Assembly (NCBI GenBank): GCA_030625775.1
Contig: DAOUQC010000008.1
Span: 20,042 to 84,041, forward strand
Reading direction: 5' to 3'
Length of the DNA: 64,000 nt
From: Verrucomicrobiota bacterium
GTDB lineage: Bacteria; Verrucomicrobiota; Verrucomicrobiia; Verrucomicrobiales; DEV007
The position numbers and the translations under genes are program-made. How positions within the stretch are numbered: position 1 is the first letter of the stretch; the number at the start of each line of letters is the position of its first letter. Below the pieces are notes generated by a model that had not been told where the DNA came from, did no database searches, and worked only from the letters and a program-made list of their open reading frames with translations. Of this stretch, positions 1 through 7,427 are shown one piece after another.

Positions 1-473
1 GTTCCGACATCACTTTGGCCGCCGCCGCAACCGAACTCGAACTGAAGGTCCGCAAGCCGAGCGGAAAACGCATCGCCTGGGCCAACAAAACCCAAGTGGC
101 TGCCGATCACAAAGGCCGCCTCTCCCGTCCTCAGATTTACGCTCGTGAAAGTCTGATTCTCAAGGACTACCCCGACACCGTAAAAATCCCCCTGCAAGCT
201 TTCCGTATCGGCGACCTCGCCATCACTCAAAGCCCCTGCGAAACCTTTGCCGAAACCGGTCTTGCTATCAAAAAAGAAAGCCCTTTTGCCGGCCAGACCT
301 TCACCGTTGAACTCGCCAACGGCTATTCCGGCTACCTGCCCTCCCCGCAACAATTCGTCTGGGGTGGTTACGAAACCTGGCCCGCCCGCTCATCCTTTCT
401 GGAAGAACAAGCCGAACCCAAAATCCGAGCCACCCTGCTCGACTTACTGAAACAACTCCACTCCAAAAAATAG
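1..473 (+). CDS. Neutral/alkaline ceramidase-like hydrolase, C-terminal fragment
   Basis: The frame is open at the left window edge and ends in TAG at 471-473, so only the last ~157 residues are visible; a TTG at 15 lies inside the frame and is not a credible start. The visible part carries the signature of the neutral/alkaline non-lysosomal ceramidase family C-terminal half: the GDLAITQSPCETFAETGLAI block, then LANGYSGYLPSPQQF and GGYETWPARSSFLE. In this superphylum such proteins are usually exported and are annotated as ceramidase-like without proof of substrate. A second, more divergent member lies at 9520-10899. The N-terminus, signal peptide and metal ligands are outside the window. Family assignment is fairly sure; substrate is unknown. 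Confidence 0.75.
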   Translation, partial: SDITLAAAATELELKVRKPSGKRIAWANKTQVAADHKGRLSRPQIYARESLILKDYPDTVKIPLQAFRIGDLAITQSPCETFAETGLAIKKESPFAGQTFTVELANGYSGYLPSPQQFVWGGYETWPARSSFLEEQAEPKIRATLLDLLKQLHSKK

Positions 474-664
474 CCTTTATTTCAACAGCCGAGCGAAGCG
501 AGACAGACTGCCAAAGGTAGCCCGAAGGGGAGGCCGAAGGTTTATCAATCAAATATCGCCATTCTTCAGGCCCTTCGTGCTATTGCTCTTTGGGCAGTTG
601 GACTCCGGCTGTCTCGGCTCATGGTAACCCTCTTCTTCTGAATCCCGAATTCCGCCTTTTTCCC

Positions 665-1981
665 GTGAACATTCTCTACCTCCACTGCCACGACCTTGGA
701 CGCTGGATCTCTCCTTACGGGCATCACATCGACACCCCTAATCTCGCCCAATTCGCCGCTGACTCCCTGCTGTTTTCCAAGGCCCACTGTGCCGCGCCAA
801 CCTGTTCACCCAGCCGGGCGGCCCTGCTCACCGGCGTAACCCCTCATGAATCCGGCATGCTCGGCCTCATGCACCGCGGCTTTCCACTAACTGCACATTC
901 CAAACACCTGGCAGCATTTTTAAGCAAAAACCATCACTACGAAACGGCACTCTCCGGCGTCCAACACCTCTTCGCCAAAGACGATCCGAACTTCCCCTAC
1001 GAACACCATTTCCGCGCACCGAAAGATCAAGGCTGGACCCATTATGATCATGAAACAGCAAAAAAGGCTGCTGACTTCATACAGCAAGACCTGCCCAAAA
1101 AAGCACGCCCTTTTTTTCTCGACTGCGGATTCTGGCTGCCTCACCGCCCCTTTCCAAAAGCCGATGCCAAGCTGAATCCTGACTCTCTGGAAGCCCCCTT
1201 GTACTTTCCCCGGGGAGCAGATAGCCAAAACGATCTGGCAGCCTTCCACACAGCAGTCGAGCAAATGGATCACTGTTGTGGCATCGTTCTCGATGCTCTC
1301 AAAAATTCCCCTCACGCCGATGATACGCTGGTCATTTTTACAACCGATCATGGCCCCGCCTTCCCACACCACAAATGCAATCTCACCGATGCTGGCACCG
1401 GAGTAGCCCTGATGATTCAATACCCGGGAAACCCAAAAGCCGGTCAGACATCTGATGCCCTCGTTTCCCAGTTGGATCTATTTCCCACCATCTGTGATTT
1501 GGCTGGACTTAAACCTCCAGATTGGCTTCAGGGACAAAGCCTACGCCCGCTATTTGAATCTGAGCAAGCCATCGAAATCCGCAACGAAACCTTTTCGGAA
1601 GTCACCTGGCATGCCAGTTACGAAGCCATGCGTTCCATCCGCACCCGGACTCACCTCTTGATCCAAATCTTCGACGAGAATCTCTCCCCTGTTCCCGCCA
1701 ACATCGACGACTCACCAGCCAAACAAACACTGCTTGCAAACGGCTGGTTGGATCGCCCACGCCAGTCCCTGCGCCTCTACGATCTGACTAGCGATCCGGA
1801 CGAGCAATACAATCTCGCCGATGATCCTGCCCACACAGAGCTTTGCGATCAACTGACCACACGACTACACTGCTGGATGGAAAAAACCAGGGACCCCTTG
1901 CTTAACGGACCCGTTTCACTACCCGAAGGAGCCGTCGCCAATCCCCGCTCCGACCTCAGTGCAGAAATCGAACCCAGATAA
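665..1981 (+). CDS. Sulfatase (type I, formylglycine-dependent)
   Basis: Alkaline-phosphatase-fold sulfatase of 438 residues. I chose the GTG at 665 because family similarity starts there (VNILYLHCHDLGRW, with the metal-binding Asp at residue 10); the frame stays open upstream to a TTG at 590, but that extension looks random. The activation motif C-S-P-S-R is at residues 47-51, Cys47 being the expected formylglycine, and TDHGPAFP supplies the second metal-binding Asp-His. There is no signal peptide, so it probably acts in the cytoplasm on imported sulfated sugars. The short architecture resembles the heparan N-sulfatase-like branch. It is convergent with lpxB, the stops being 5 bp apart. No sulfatase-maturase gene is visible here. 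Confidence 0.88.
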   Translation: MNILYLHCHDLGRWISPYGHHIDTPNLAQFAADSLLFSKAHCAAPTCSPSRAALLTGVTPHESGMLGLMHRGFPLTAHSKHLAAFLSKNHHYETALSGVQHLFAKDDPNFPYEHHFRAPKDQGWTHYDHETAKKAADFIQQDLPKKARPFFLDCGFWLPHRPFPKADAKLNPDSLEAPLYFPRGADSQNDLAAFHTAVEQMDHCCGIVLDALKNSPHADDTLVIFTTDHGPAFPHHKCNLTDAGTGVALMIQYPGNPKAGQTSDALVSQLDLFPTICDLAGLKPPDWLQGQSLRPLFESEQAIEIRNETFSEVTWHASYEAMRSIRTRTHLLIQIFDENLSPVPANIDDSPAKQTLLANGWLDRPRQSLRLYDLTSDPDEQYNLADDPAHTELCDQLTTRLHCWMEKTRDPLLNGPVSLPEGAVANPRSDLSAEIEPR

Positions 1982-1986
1982 AACTC

Positions 1987-2007
1987 CTAATTCCTAATTC
2001 CTAATTC
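1987..2007. repeat. Heptamer tandem repeat (CTAATTC)x3
   Basis: Three perfect direct 7-bp units, CTAATTC, at 1987-1993, 1994-2000 and 2001-2007, preceded by AAAACTC. On the minus strand they encode the end of LpxB and its TAG stop. The same arrangement (AAAACTC followed by CTAATTC units) recurs at 28375-28416, which makes this a dispersed repeat family rather than local slippage. Confidence 0.9.
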
Positions 2008-3120
2008 CCCCCGCACCGCTTGCGCCGCTTGGGCATAAGCCCCTCCCTCCCCCAGACTCCCAACCACTTCGGCCAGCTCGCTTTTCAGCGCATTCCGCTT
2101 TTCGACATCCTGCAGCAAAGCTTCTAATTCAGCAAAAATACAATCGGCGCCAGACTCTGATTGAAGCAATTCCTTGACCACTTCTTTGTCGGCCAGAACA
2201 TTCACGATCCCCAGATAGTCTATCCTCATCAAAAGTTTGGCTGCCAGATAAGTTGGCCACGCGACCCGGTAGACCAAGCAATAAGGCAAGCCAAACACCG
2301 CCGCCTCCAGGGTTGCCGTGCCCGAGGTCACCACCCCCACCACTGCCTGCTGCATCAACTCATGGGCATTGCCCAAACCTATAGTCAAATCCTTCAATCC
2401 ACCTGCATCCGCTATCTCACGCATGCGTGCCGCCAGTTTGTCCGATGGAGCTGCGGTCGCAAAACTCAACTCGCTGTCTCGCTCCGACAAGCGCCGGGCC
2501 GCTTCGACCATCGCTGGAAAAAGCTTTTCAATTTCACGTTCACGACTGCCCGGCAACAAAGCCAGCAAATGTTCATCCCGTAACTCTTCACCGCTCCCTG
2601 ACTTGAGTTTATCTACCAGCGGATGCCCTGAAAAAATAGTTTTCAGGCCTGAATTTTCATAAAGTTTTTTCTCGAAAGGAAAAATACAAATCATCAAATC
2701 CAGTATCTCCGCCATGCGGGAAACCCTGCCTTTTTTCCAAGCCCACACCTGGGGGCTGATGTAATAAATCAGCGCCCCCTCATAACCACCCTTCCTCAGC
2801 CGGTCAGCCAAACGAAGATTAAAGCCCGGATAATCAATCAATATCACTGCATCCGGTTGAATTTGTGCAATCCTCTCAAGCGTCTCTTCCATCTTGTGCC
2901 GGAAATAGCCGTATTTCTGCAACACCTCCCACAAACCGAGAACCGCAGCTTGCTCCAACCAGTTTTCGATAGCACTCGAAAGAGCCGCCATCCCAGGGCC
3001 TCCCAGTCCTGAAATTTCAATCTTCTCCCCAGTCTTTGTGGATTTTGCAAGAACAGACATCAAACCCGCACCATGCGTATCTCCGCTGTGCTCGCCCGCT
3101 ACAATGAACAGTTTCTTCAT
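1987..3120 (-). CDS. lpxB: Lipid-A-disaccharide synthase
   Basis: GT19 enzyme of 377 residues that joins UDP-2,3-diacylglucosamine to lipid X to make the lipid A disaccharide at the inner membrane. Family motifs are present in order: AGEHSGD at residues 8-14, DYPGFN near 95, YYISPQVWAWKKGR near 120, GHPLVD, LLPGSRERE and SGTATLEAA. The start is the ATG at 3118-3120, before MKKLFIVAGEHSGD; the frame runs upstream to 3255 but overlaps the preceding gene with nonsense. The ATG overlaps the TGA of the dehydrogenase gene by 4 bp (ATGA), suggesting translational coupling. The last residues (ELGIRN) and the stop codon are encoded by a CTAATTC heptamer repeat, so the extreme C-terminus is repeat-derived. 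Confidence 0.95.
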   Translation of the reverse strand: MKKLFIVAGEHSGDTHGAGLMSVLAKSTKTGEKIEISGLGGPGMAALSSAIENWLEQAAVLGLWEVLQKYGYFRHKMEETLERIAQIQPDAVILIDYPGFNLRLADRLRKGGYEGALIYYISPQVWAWKKGRVSRMAEILDLMICIFPFEKKLYENSGLKTIFSGHPLVDKLKSGSGEELRDEHLLALLPGSREREIEKLFPAMVEAARRLSERDSELSFATAAPSDKLAARMREIADAGGLKDLTIGLGNAHELMQQAVVGVVTSGTATLEAAVFGLPYCLVYRVAWPTYLAAKLLMRIDYLGIVNVLADKEVVKELLQSESGADCIFAELEALLQDVEKRNALKSELAEVVGSLGEGGAYAQAAQAVRGELGIRN

Positions 3121-4076
3121 CCGGCCGAAACCTCCAGACCATCCATCCCCCCCTTGGCACCTATCTCGATCAAATGCGTGATCTCCATGGCGATGTCCAA
3201 CGCCGCCGTCCCATGCTGACCGGACACCTTTGGCTGCTCCCCCTTCTTCACACAATCAACAAAGGCCGACAATTCCAACTTCAAGGGTTCATCTTTTTCG
3301 ACTTTGACTTCATCCCTCACAATCTCCATTCCATCCTTGCGATAAATCCAGCCGGACTGCTCCTGATAATCCAGGGACAAATAAGCATCGCTCTGAAACA
3401 CCCGAATCTTACGTAAGCTCTCAGGGCTGATGCGGCTGGCGGTGACGTTTGCCACACAACCATTCTCAAAACGAATCCGTGCGTTGGCGATATCCTCCCG
3501 GTGAGTCAAAACCGATACTCCCACTGCATCTACATGCGCCACCGGTGAATCAACCAAATGAAGAATGATTTCCAGATCGTGGATCATCAAATCCAGTACC
3601 ACCCCGATATCCAGACTTCTTTTTGGGAAAGGTGAAAGACGATGAGATTCGATGAACACCGGTTGGCTCATGCAGGCTTCCAGCTGTTCCATCACGGGGT
3701 TAAAGCGCTCGATGTGCCCGACCTGCAAAACCCGCCCCTTGCTTTGAGCCAGATCCACCAGCACCCCGGCTTTATCCAGTGAATCGGAGATGGGCTTTTC
3801 AACCAATACATCCTTGTCCGCTTCCAGCAATTTCCCCGCTACATCCAAATGGGTCACTGTGGGCGTCGACACGGATGCCGCATCCACTTTTTCAATCAGC
3901 TCTTCAAGCGATGCCACCGCCGTGGTGCCAAATTCCTTCGCCAGCTCAGCAGCCAAATCCGCATCCTGGTCATAAATCGCAACCAGGTCAGCTGATTCCA
4001 GCTCCGAATATACCCGGGCGTGATTGCGCCCAATCGCCCCGACTCCTACAACTCCTACTTTTACTTTTTCACTCAT
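3117..4076 (-). CDS. Gfo/Idh/MocA-family dehydrogenase in the lipid A cluster (GnnA-like)
   Basis: NAD(P)-dependent sugar dehydrogenase of 319 residues. The Rossmann motif VGVGAIGRNHARV starts at residue 10, the catalytic EKP is at residues 93-95, and the C-terminal half is the usual open-sheet domain with HIERFNP and LDLMIHDLEI blocks. It lies between lpxI and lpxB and overlaps lpxB by 4 bp. In Acidithiobacillus and Leptospira, a protein of this superfamily (GnnA) oxidises C3 of UDP-GlcNAc so that GnnB can aminate it, giving a 2,3-diamino sugar for lipid A. Position and family make a GnnA-type role plausible, but no aminotransferase or lpxA is in view. Family assignment is firm; the substrate is inferred. 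The ATG at 4076 has no Shine-Dalgarno sequence. Confidence 0.85.
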   Translation of the reverse strand: MSEKVKVGVVGVGAIGRNHARVYSELESADLVAIYDQDADLAAELAKEFGTTAVASLEELIEKVDAASVSTPTVTHLDVAGKLLEADKDVLVEKPISDSLDKAGVLVDLAQSKGRVLQVGHIERFNPVMEQLEACMSQPVFIESHRLSPFPKRSLDIGVVLDLMIHDLEIILHLVDSPVAHVDAVGVSVLTHREDIANARIRFENGCVANVTASRISPESLRKIRVFQSDAYLSLDYQEQSGWIYRKDGMEIVRDEVKVEKDEPLKLELSAFVDCVKKGEQPKVSGQHGTAALDIAMEITHLIEIGAKGGMDGLEVSAG

Positions 4077-4086
4077 TTTTTTTTAC

Positions 4087-4121
4087 AGTAGTCAGTATTC
4101 AGGAAACAGAAATCAGAATTT
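4087..4121. repeat. Degenerate heptamer repeat in the lpxI-dehydrogenase spacer
   Basis: Five consecutive 7-bp units that share an initial AG and mostly a final C: AGTAGTC, AGTATTC, AGGAAAC, AGAAATC, AGAATTT. They occupy half of the 69-bp spacer. A fragment of the same type (ATTCAGG-AATCAGA) appears near 7347-7360 after ybaB. Confidence 0.6.
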
Positions 4122-4145
4122 TCCAAGTCTCCGCAAAAGTCCCTG

Positions 4146-4958
4146 CTATTGGACCGCCACCAGTGTGACTCCTTTTTTCTCACACAGGGCAAATACCTCG
4201 TCCTTTCCCAATAACAAAGTCCGGCCTGCCTCCACCACAATTGTGCTGATCCCTGCCTCAATCGCCGTCTCGATCGTTATCGATCCAACCACCGGCACAT
4301 CAAAACGCAGATCCTGATCCGGTTTGGATACTTTCACCATCGTCGCTTTGCCGCGACCCAGCTTGCCTCCTCGAAGAATCGCCTCATTGGTTCCTTCAAA
4401 AGCTTCCACTGCCAGCACGGTACCATTTTTCACCACCACCGTCTGCCCCACGTCCAATCGACTCATTTCCTTGGCGATGCGAAAACCAAATTGTGCATCC
4501 TGCAAAGCATTTTTCCCCAGCTCCGGCCCACAGACCTGCCCGGGCTCAGGCAACAAATCATCCAGAAAAGTCGTCGCCGGCAACAGCTCAATGCCCTCTG
4601 CACCCAATTCATCCGCAATCCCTCCAAAAATACTCTCCGCATTTTTTTCCTTGAGCCTCGCCAATAACTTCACCGTCCGCAGATCCGGACGCAAATCGAA
4701 CAAATTTTTCGGGGCGATCTGCCCCACCATTACCGCCTGCTTCACCCCCTCCTTCTGGAAAAACCGAATCATTTTACCCAACTGCCCCACCCGCATCCAC
4801 TCCATCACATCCACATCCTCCGCCAGCGAAGCTTCGGTCTCCCCTTTAAAAGCCGTCACAATCAAGCTACCCACCCCGGCCGCCCGGGCTGCGCGCGCAA
4901 AAGTTGCAGGATAAACCCCACTACCCGCAATCATTCCGATTTTATCCAGTTCCCCCAT
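4146..4958 (-). CDS. lpxI: UDP-2,3-diacylglucosamine pyrophosphatase LpxI (DUF1009)
   Basis: Cleaves UDP-2,3-diacylglucosamine to lipid X, the step before LpxB; it replaces LpxH in many non-gammaproteobacterial lineages. The product has 270 residues from the ATG at 4956-4958, giving MGELDKIGMIAGSGVYP, the usual N-terminus. The C-terminal half has family blocks such as DVGQTVVVKNGTVLAVEAFEGT and a terminal region with KPDQDLRFDVPVVG. A longer frame to 4997 lacks similarity. A GGAG lies about 11 nt upstream of this ATG, one of few Shine-Dalgarno-like sites in the window. It is first in an apparent lpxI-dehydrogenase-lpxB operon and divergent from dnaX across 196 bp. Confidence 0.92.
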   Translation of the reverse strand: MGELDKIGMIAGSGVYPATFARAARAAGVGSLIVTAFKGETEASLAEDVDVMEWMRVGQLGKMIRFFQKEGVKQAVMVGQIAPKNLFDLRPDLRTVKLLARLKEKNAESIFGGIADELGAEGIELLPATTFLDDLLPEPGQVCGPELGKNALQDAQFGFRIAKEMSRLDVGQTVVVKNGTVLAVEAFEGTNEAILRGGKLGRGKATMVKVSKPDQDLRFDVPVVGSITIETAIEAGISTIVVEAGRTLLLGKDEVFALCEKKGVTLVAVQ

Positions 4959-5092
4959 AGTGATAATTGTCTCCGGTTGCCTGCTCGTGCAAGCCACGGA
5001 ATTCGGCCTTCAGTTTCCAACATCAAACCCGAAGTGCAAAGGGAAAAAACAAGAAGAGACACTCACAAAATTTGCGGGAAATCCCCATCTGA

Positions 5093-5121
5093 TTGAAAAA
5101 AATGCCATTTCTCAGTAAAAA
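5093..5121 (+). promoter_or_regulatory. Candidate sigma-70-type promoter upstream of dnaX
   Basis: TTGAAA at 5093-5098 and TAAAAA at 5116-5121 are separated by 17 bp, in the divergent spacer between lpxI and dnaX. The -35 box matches the bacterial consensus at 5 of 6 positions and the -10 box at 4 of 6. The spacer is A-rich, so this could be chance. Confidence 0.25.
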
Positions 5122-5154
5122 CGATTTCCTTTCCGGCTCACCCTTATAAGGTGA

Positions 5155-6984
5155 ATGACAGTGAGTTCATATCAGGTTTTTGCACGGAAATATCGCCCTC
5201 GGACATTTGACGATGTTCTGGGACAGGATCATGTCGTCCAGACATTGCGCAATGCGATCGAAAAGGACCGTCTCGCCCATGCTTACCTCTTTGTGGGTCC
5301 ACGTGGCACGGGCAAAACATCGACAGCCCGCATCCTCGCCAAAGCACTCAACTGCACCGACGGTCCCAAAGTGGATTTCGATCCGGACGAGCCGGTTTGT
5401 CAGGAAATAGCGGAAGGTATCTCTCTGGATGTTCTGGAAATCGATGGAGCCAGTAACAACGGCGTCGAGCAAGTCCGCGAACTTCGCGAGACGGTAAAGT
5501 TCGCCCCTGCCAGCGGGCAATTCAAGATCTACTACATCGATGAGGTTCACATGCTCACCACGCAGGCTTTTAACGCTCTGCTAAAAACCCTGGAAGAACC
5601 TCCCGATCACGTAAAATTTATCTTTGCCACCACCGAACCGCAGAAAATCCTGCCCACGATCCTCAGCCGCTGCCAGCGTTTTGACCTGCGGCGCATCCCC
5701 ACCTCGGTGATCGCCCAGCATTTGCTTCACATCGCCTCGGAGGAGAACCTCAATCTCAATGAAGGTGCTGCTTATACCATCGCCAAAGGAGCTGACGGTG
5801 GAATGCGTGACGCCCAGTCAATGCTCGATCAACTGGTTGCCTTTTGTGGGGAATCAATCGAAGAAAAAGATGTTCTGGATATTTTTGGTTTCAATTCTCA
5901 GGAATCCATCGCCGCTCTGGCCGGAGCCATTTTGCAACGAAATACCACCGCCGCTCTCGAAAGTGTACATACCCACAGCGAAGCCGGTAAGGATCTGGGC
6001 AAACTGCTGGCCGATCTGATCACCCACATGCGCAATTTGCTCATCTCCCAGGTGGATTCTTCCAACCGCAGTGAAGAAACTTCACCCGAACTCGAAAGTA
6101 TCCTCGCCGGGCAAAAAACTCTGGCCAGCCCCGAGCGCTTGATTGCCCTGATCGATCTGTTTGCCGAAACAGACGCCCGGATGAAATGGGCCACCAATAA
6201 AAAACTACATCTCGAGATTGGTGTCATCAAGGCAATCGAATCCCTTGGTGAATCTTCAATCAGTGATGTCATTTCCCTGCTGAACGATGCAGCACAAGCT
6301 CTGCCCGACTCTCCAGAGCCTGCGAGTCGAGCAGCTCAAAACCCGAATCCAAGCTCCCCGCCAGTCTCAGCCCCCCAGCCAACACCGGCTCCTCAGCAAA
6401 GCCAGGCAACGGTTGCTGCAGCGACAAGTGAAACGTCAGTTGCTATGAACCCAGCATCGACACCGGTCGCCCAAGCAACTGCCCCCAGCCCTCCACCGAC
6501 AGAGACCGGCACCCCCCTCAGTGGAGCCGCCCTCTGGCAAGCAGCCTTCCAGGAAATTTGTAAGATCCGCCCCTTGTATGAAACCTGGCTCGAAGCCGGC
6601 GTTTTCCTTGAACAAAAGGGCCGTGAAATCGTTCTCGGCTTTCACCCGTCTGATTCCATCTCGCTTGATTCGATCAATCGACACCGCAGCGGTATTGAAG
6701 AGATTCTCAGCAAGGTCGCTGGCAGCTCCCTGAAGATTGATCTTGTCACCCAGGAGAATATCACTCCCCAGGCACCGGTGACCTTTGAGGATGAAGCCCC
6801 GCCGTCCATGCCCCAGCTCATTCCCACCAATAACACCCCTCCCCCGGAAACTGAACCCTCTCCATTCGAAGTTGCTTCGAGCCAACCAGCCCCCCCTCCA
6901 CTGGAAGATAATTTTTACGAAGACCCGCTGATCAAAGAGGCCGTTGCCGAATTTGAAGCCCAAATATTACCCCCACAAAACTAA
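5155..6984 (+). CDS. dnaX: DNA polymerase III subunit gamma/tau
   Basis: Clamp-loader ATPase of 609 residues. Walker A GPRGTGKT is at 48-55, Walker B YYIDEVHM near 127-133, sensor ILSRCQRF near 170. A proline-rich linker (about 385-450) leads to a tau-type C-terminal domain (about 455-535) and an acidic, proline-rich tail. The zinc module normally present after Walker A (four Cys) is degenerate: only Cys67 and Cys82 remain, with an acidic stretch in place of the central Cys pair. The start is the ATG at 5155, preceded by AAGGTGA. It is followed 36 bp later by ybaB, the classic dnaX-ybaB order; recR is not the next gene here. Confidence 0.95.
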   Translation: MTVSSYQVFARKYRPRTFDDVLGQDHVVQTLRNAIEKDRLAHAYLFVGPRGTGKTSTARILAKALNCTDGPKVDFDPDEPVCQEIAEGISLDVLEIDGASNNGVEQVRELRETVKFAPASGQFKIYYIDEVHMLTTQAFNALLKTLEEPPDHVKFIFATTEPQKILPTILSRCQRFDLRRIPTSVIAQHLLHIASEENLNLNEGAAYTIAKGADGGMRDAQSMLDQLVAFCGESIEEKDVLDIFGFNSQESIAALAGAILQRNTTAALESVHTHSEAGKDLGKLLADLITHMRNLLISQVDSSNRSEETSPELESILAGQKTLASPERLIALIDLFAETDARMKWATNKKLHLEIGVIKAIESLGESSISDVISLLNDAAQALPDSPEPASRAAQNPNPSSPPVSAPQPTPAPQQSQATVAAATSETSVAMNPASTPVAQATAPSPPPTETGTPLSGAALWQAAFQEICKIRPLYETWLEAGVFLEQKGREIVLGFHPSDSISLDSINRHRSGIEEILSKVAGSSLKIDLVTQENITPQAPVTFEDEAPPSMPQLIPTNNTPPPETEPSPFEVASSQPAPPPLEDNFYEDPLIKEAVAEFEAQILPPQN

Positions 6985-7020
6985 GCACCTCCAAAAAAAT
7001 TTAAATCTCAAATCATTCCC

Positions 7021-7335
7021 ATGAATATCGCAAAAATGATGAAACAAGCCCAGCAAATGCAGTCCAAAATGCAGGACATGCAAGCTGACCTGGCTCAACA
7101 AACTGTTGAAGAAACCGTTGGCGGAGGAAAAGTCACGGTGAAAGCCAACGGAGCGGGAGAAGTGCTTCACATCCAGATTGACCCCTCCATCGTCGCCCCT
7201 GAAGACGTTGAATTTCTCGAAGACCTGGTACTTAGCGGAGTGCGCAAAGCCATCGACAGCGGAAAAGCCCTGGCGGCCGAAGAAATGAAAAATGCCACCG
7301 CAGGAATGGGACTTCCTCCGGGAATGGGATTTTAA
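7021..7335 (+). CDS. YbaB/EbfC-family nucleoid-associated protein
   Basis: Small DNA-binding protein of 104 residues. It starts MNIAKMMKQAQQMQSKMQ, the typical amphipathic N-terminal helix, followed by the VGGGKVTVKANGAGEVLHI strand region and a C-terminal helix ending in GMGLPPGMGF, as in the family. Homologs form dimers that bind DNA and influence nucleoid structure or recombination. Its place just downstream of dnaX supports the call. There is no Shine-Dalgarno sequence before the ATG, so it probably depends on the dnaX transcript. Confidence 0.93.
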   Translation: MNIAKMMKQAQQMQSKMQDMQADLAQQTVEETVGGGKVTVKANGAGEVLHIQIDPSIVAPEDVEFLEDLVLSGVRKAIDSGKALAAEEMKNATAGMGLPPGMGF

Positions 7336-7427
7336 GAGGTCATATTCAGGAATCAGAGCCGAGACAGCGGGATCTGACTCACCCCTCCTGACCATTAACT
7401 GCTGGCTTCTGCCCCCCTTCCTTCCCT

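Noticed and set aside
920..1420. 166-codon minus-strand ORF
   Set aside because: Antisense to the sulfatase core; no family features.
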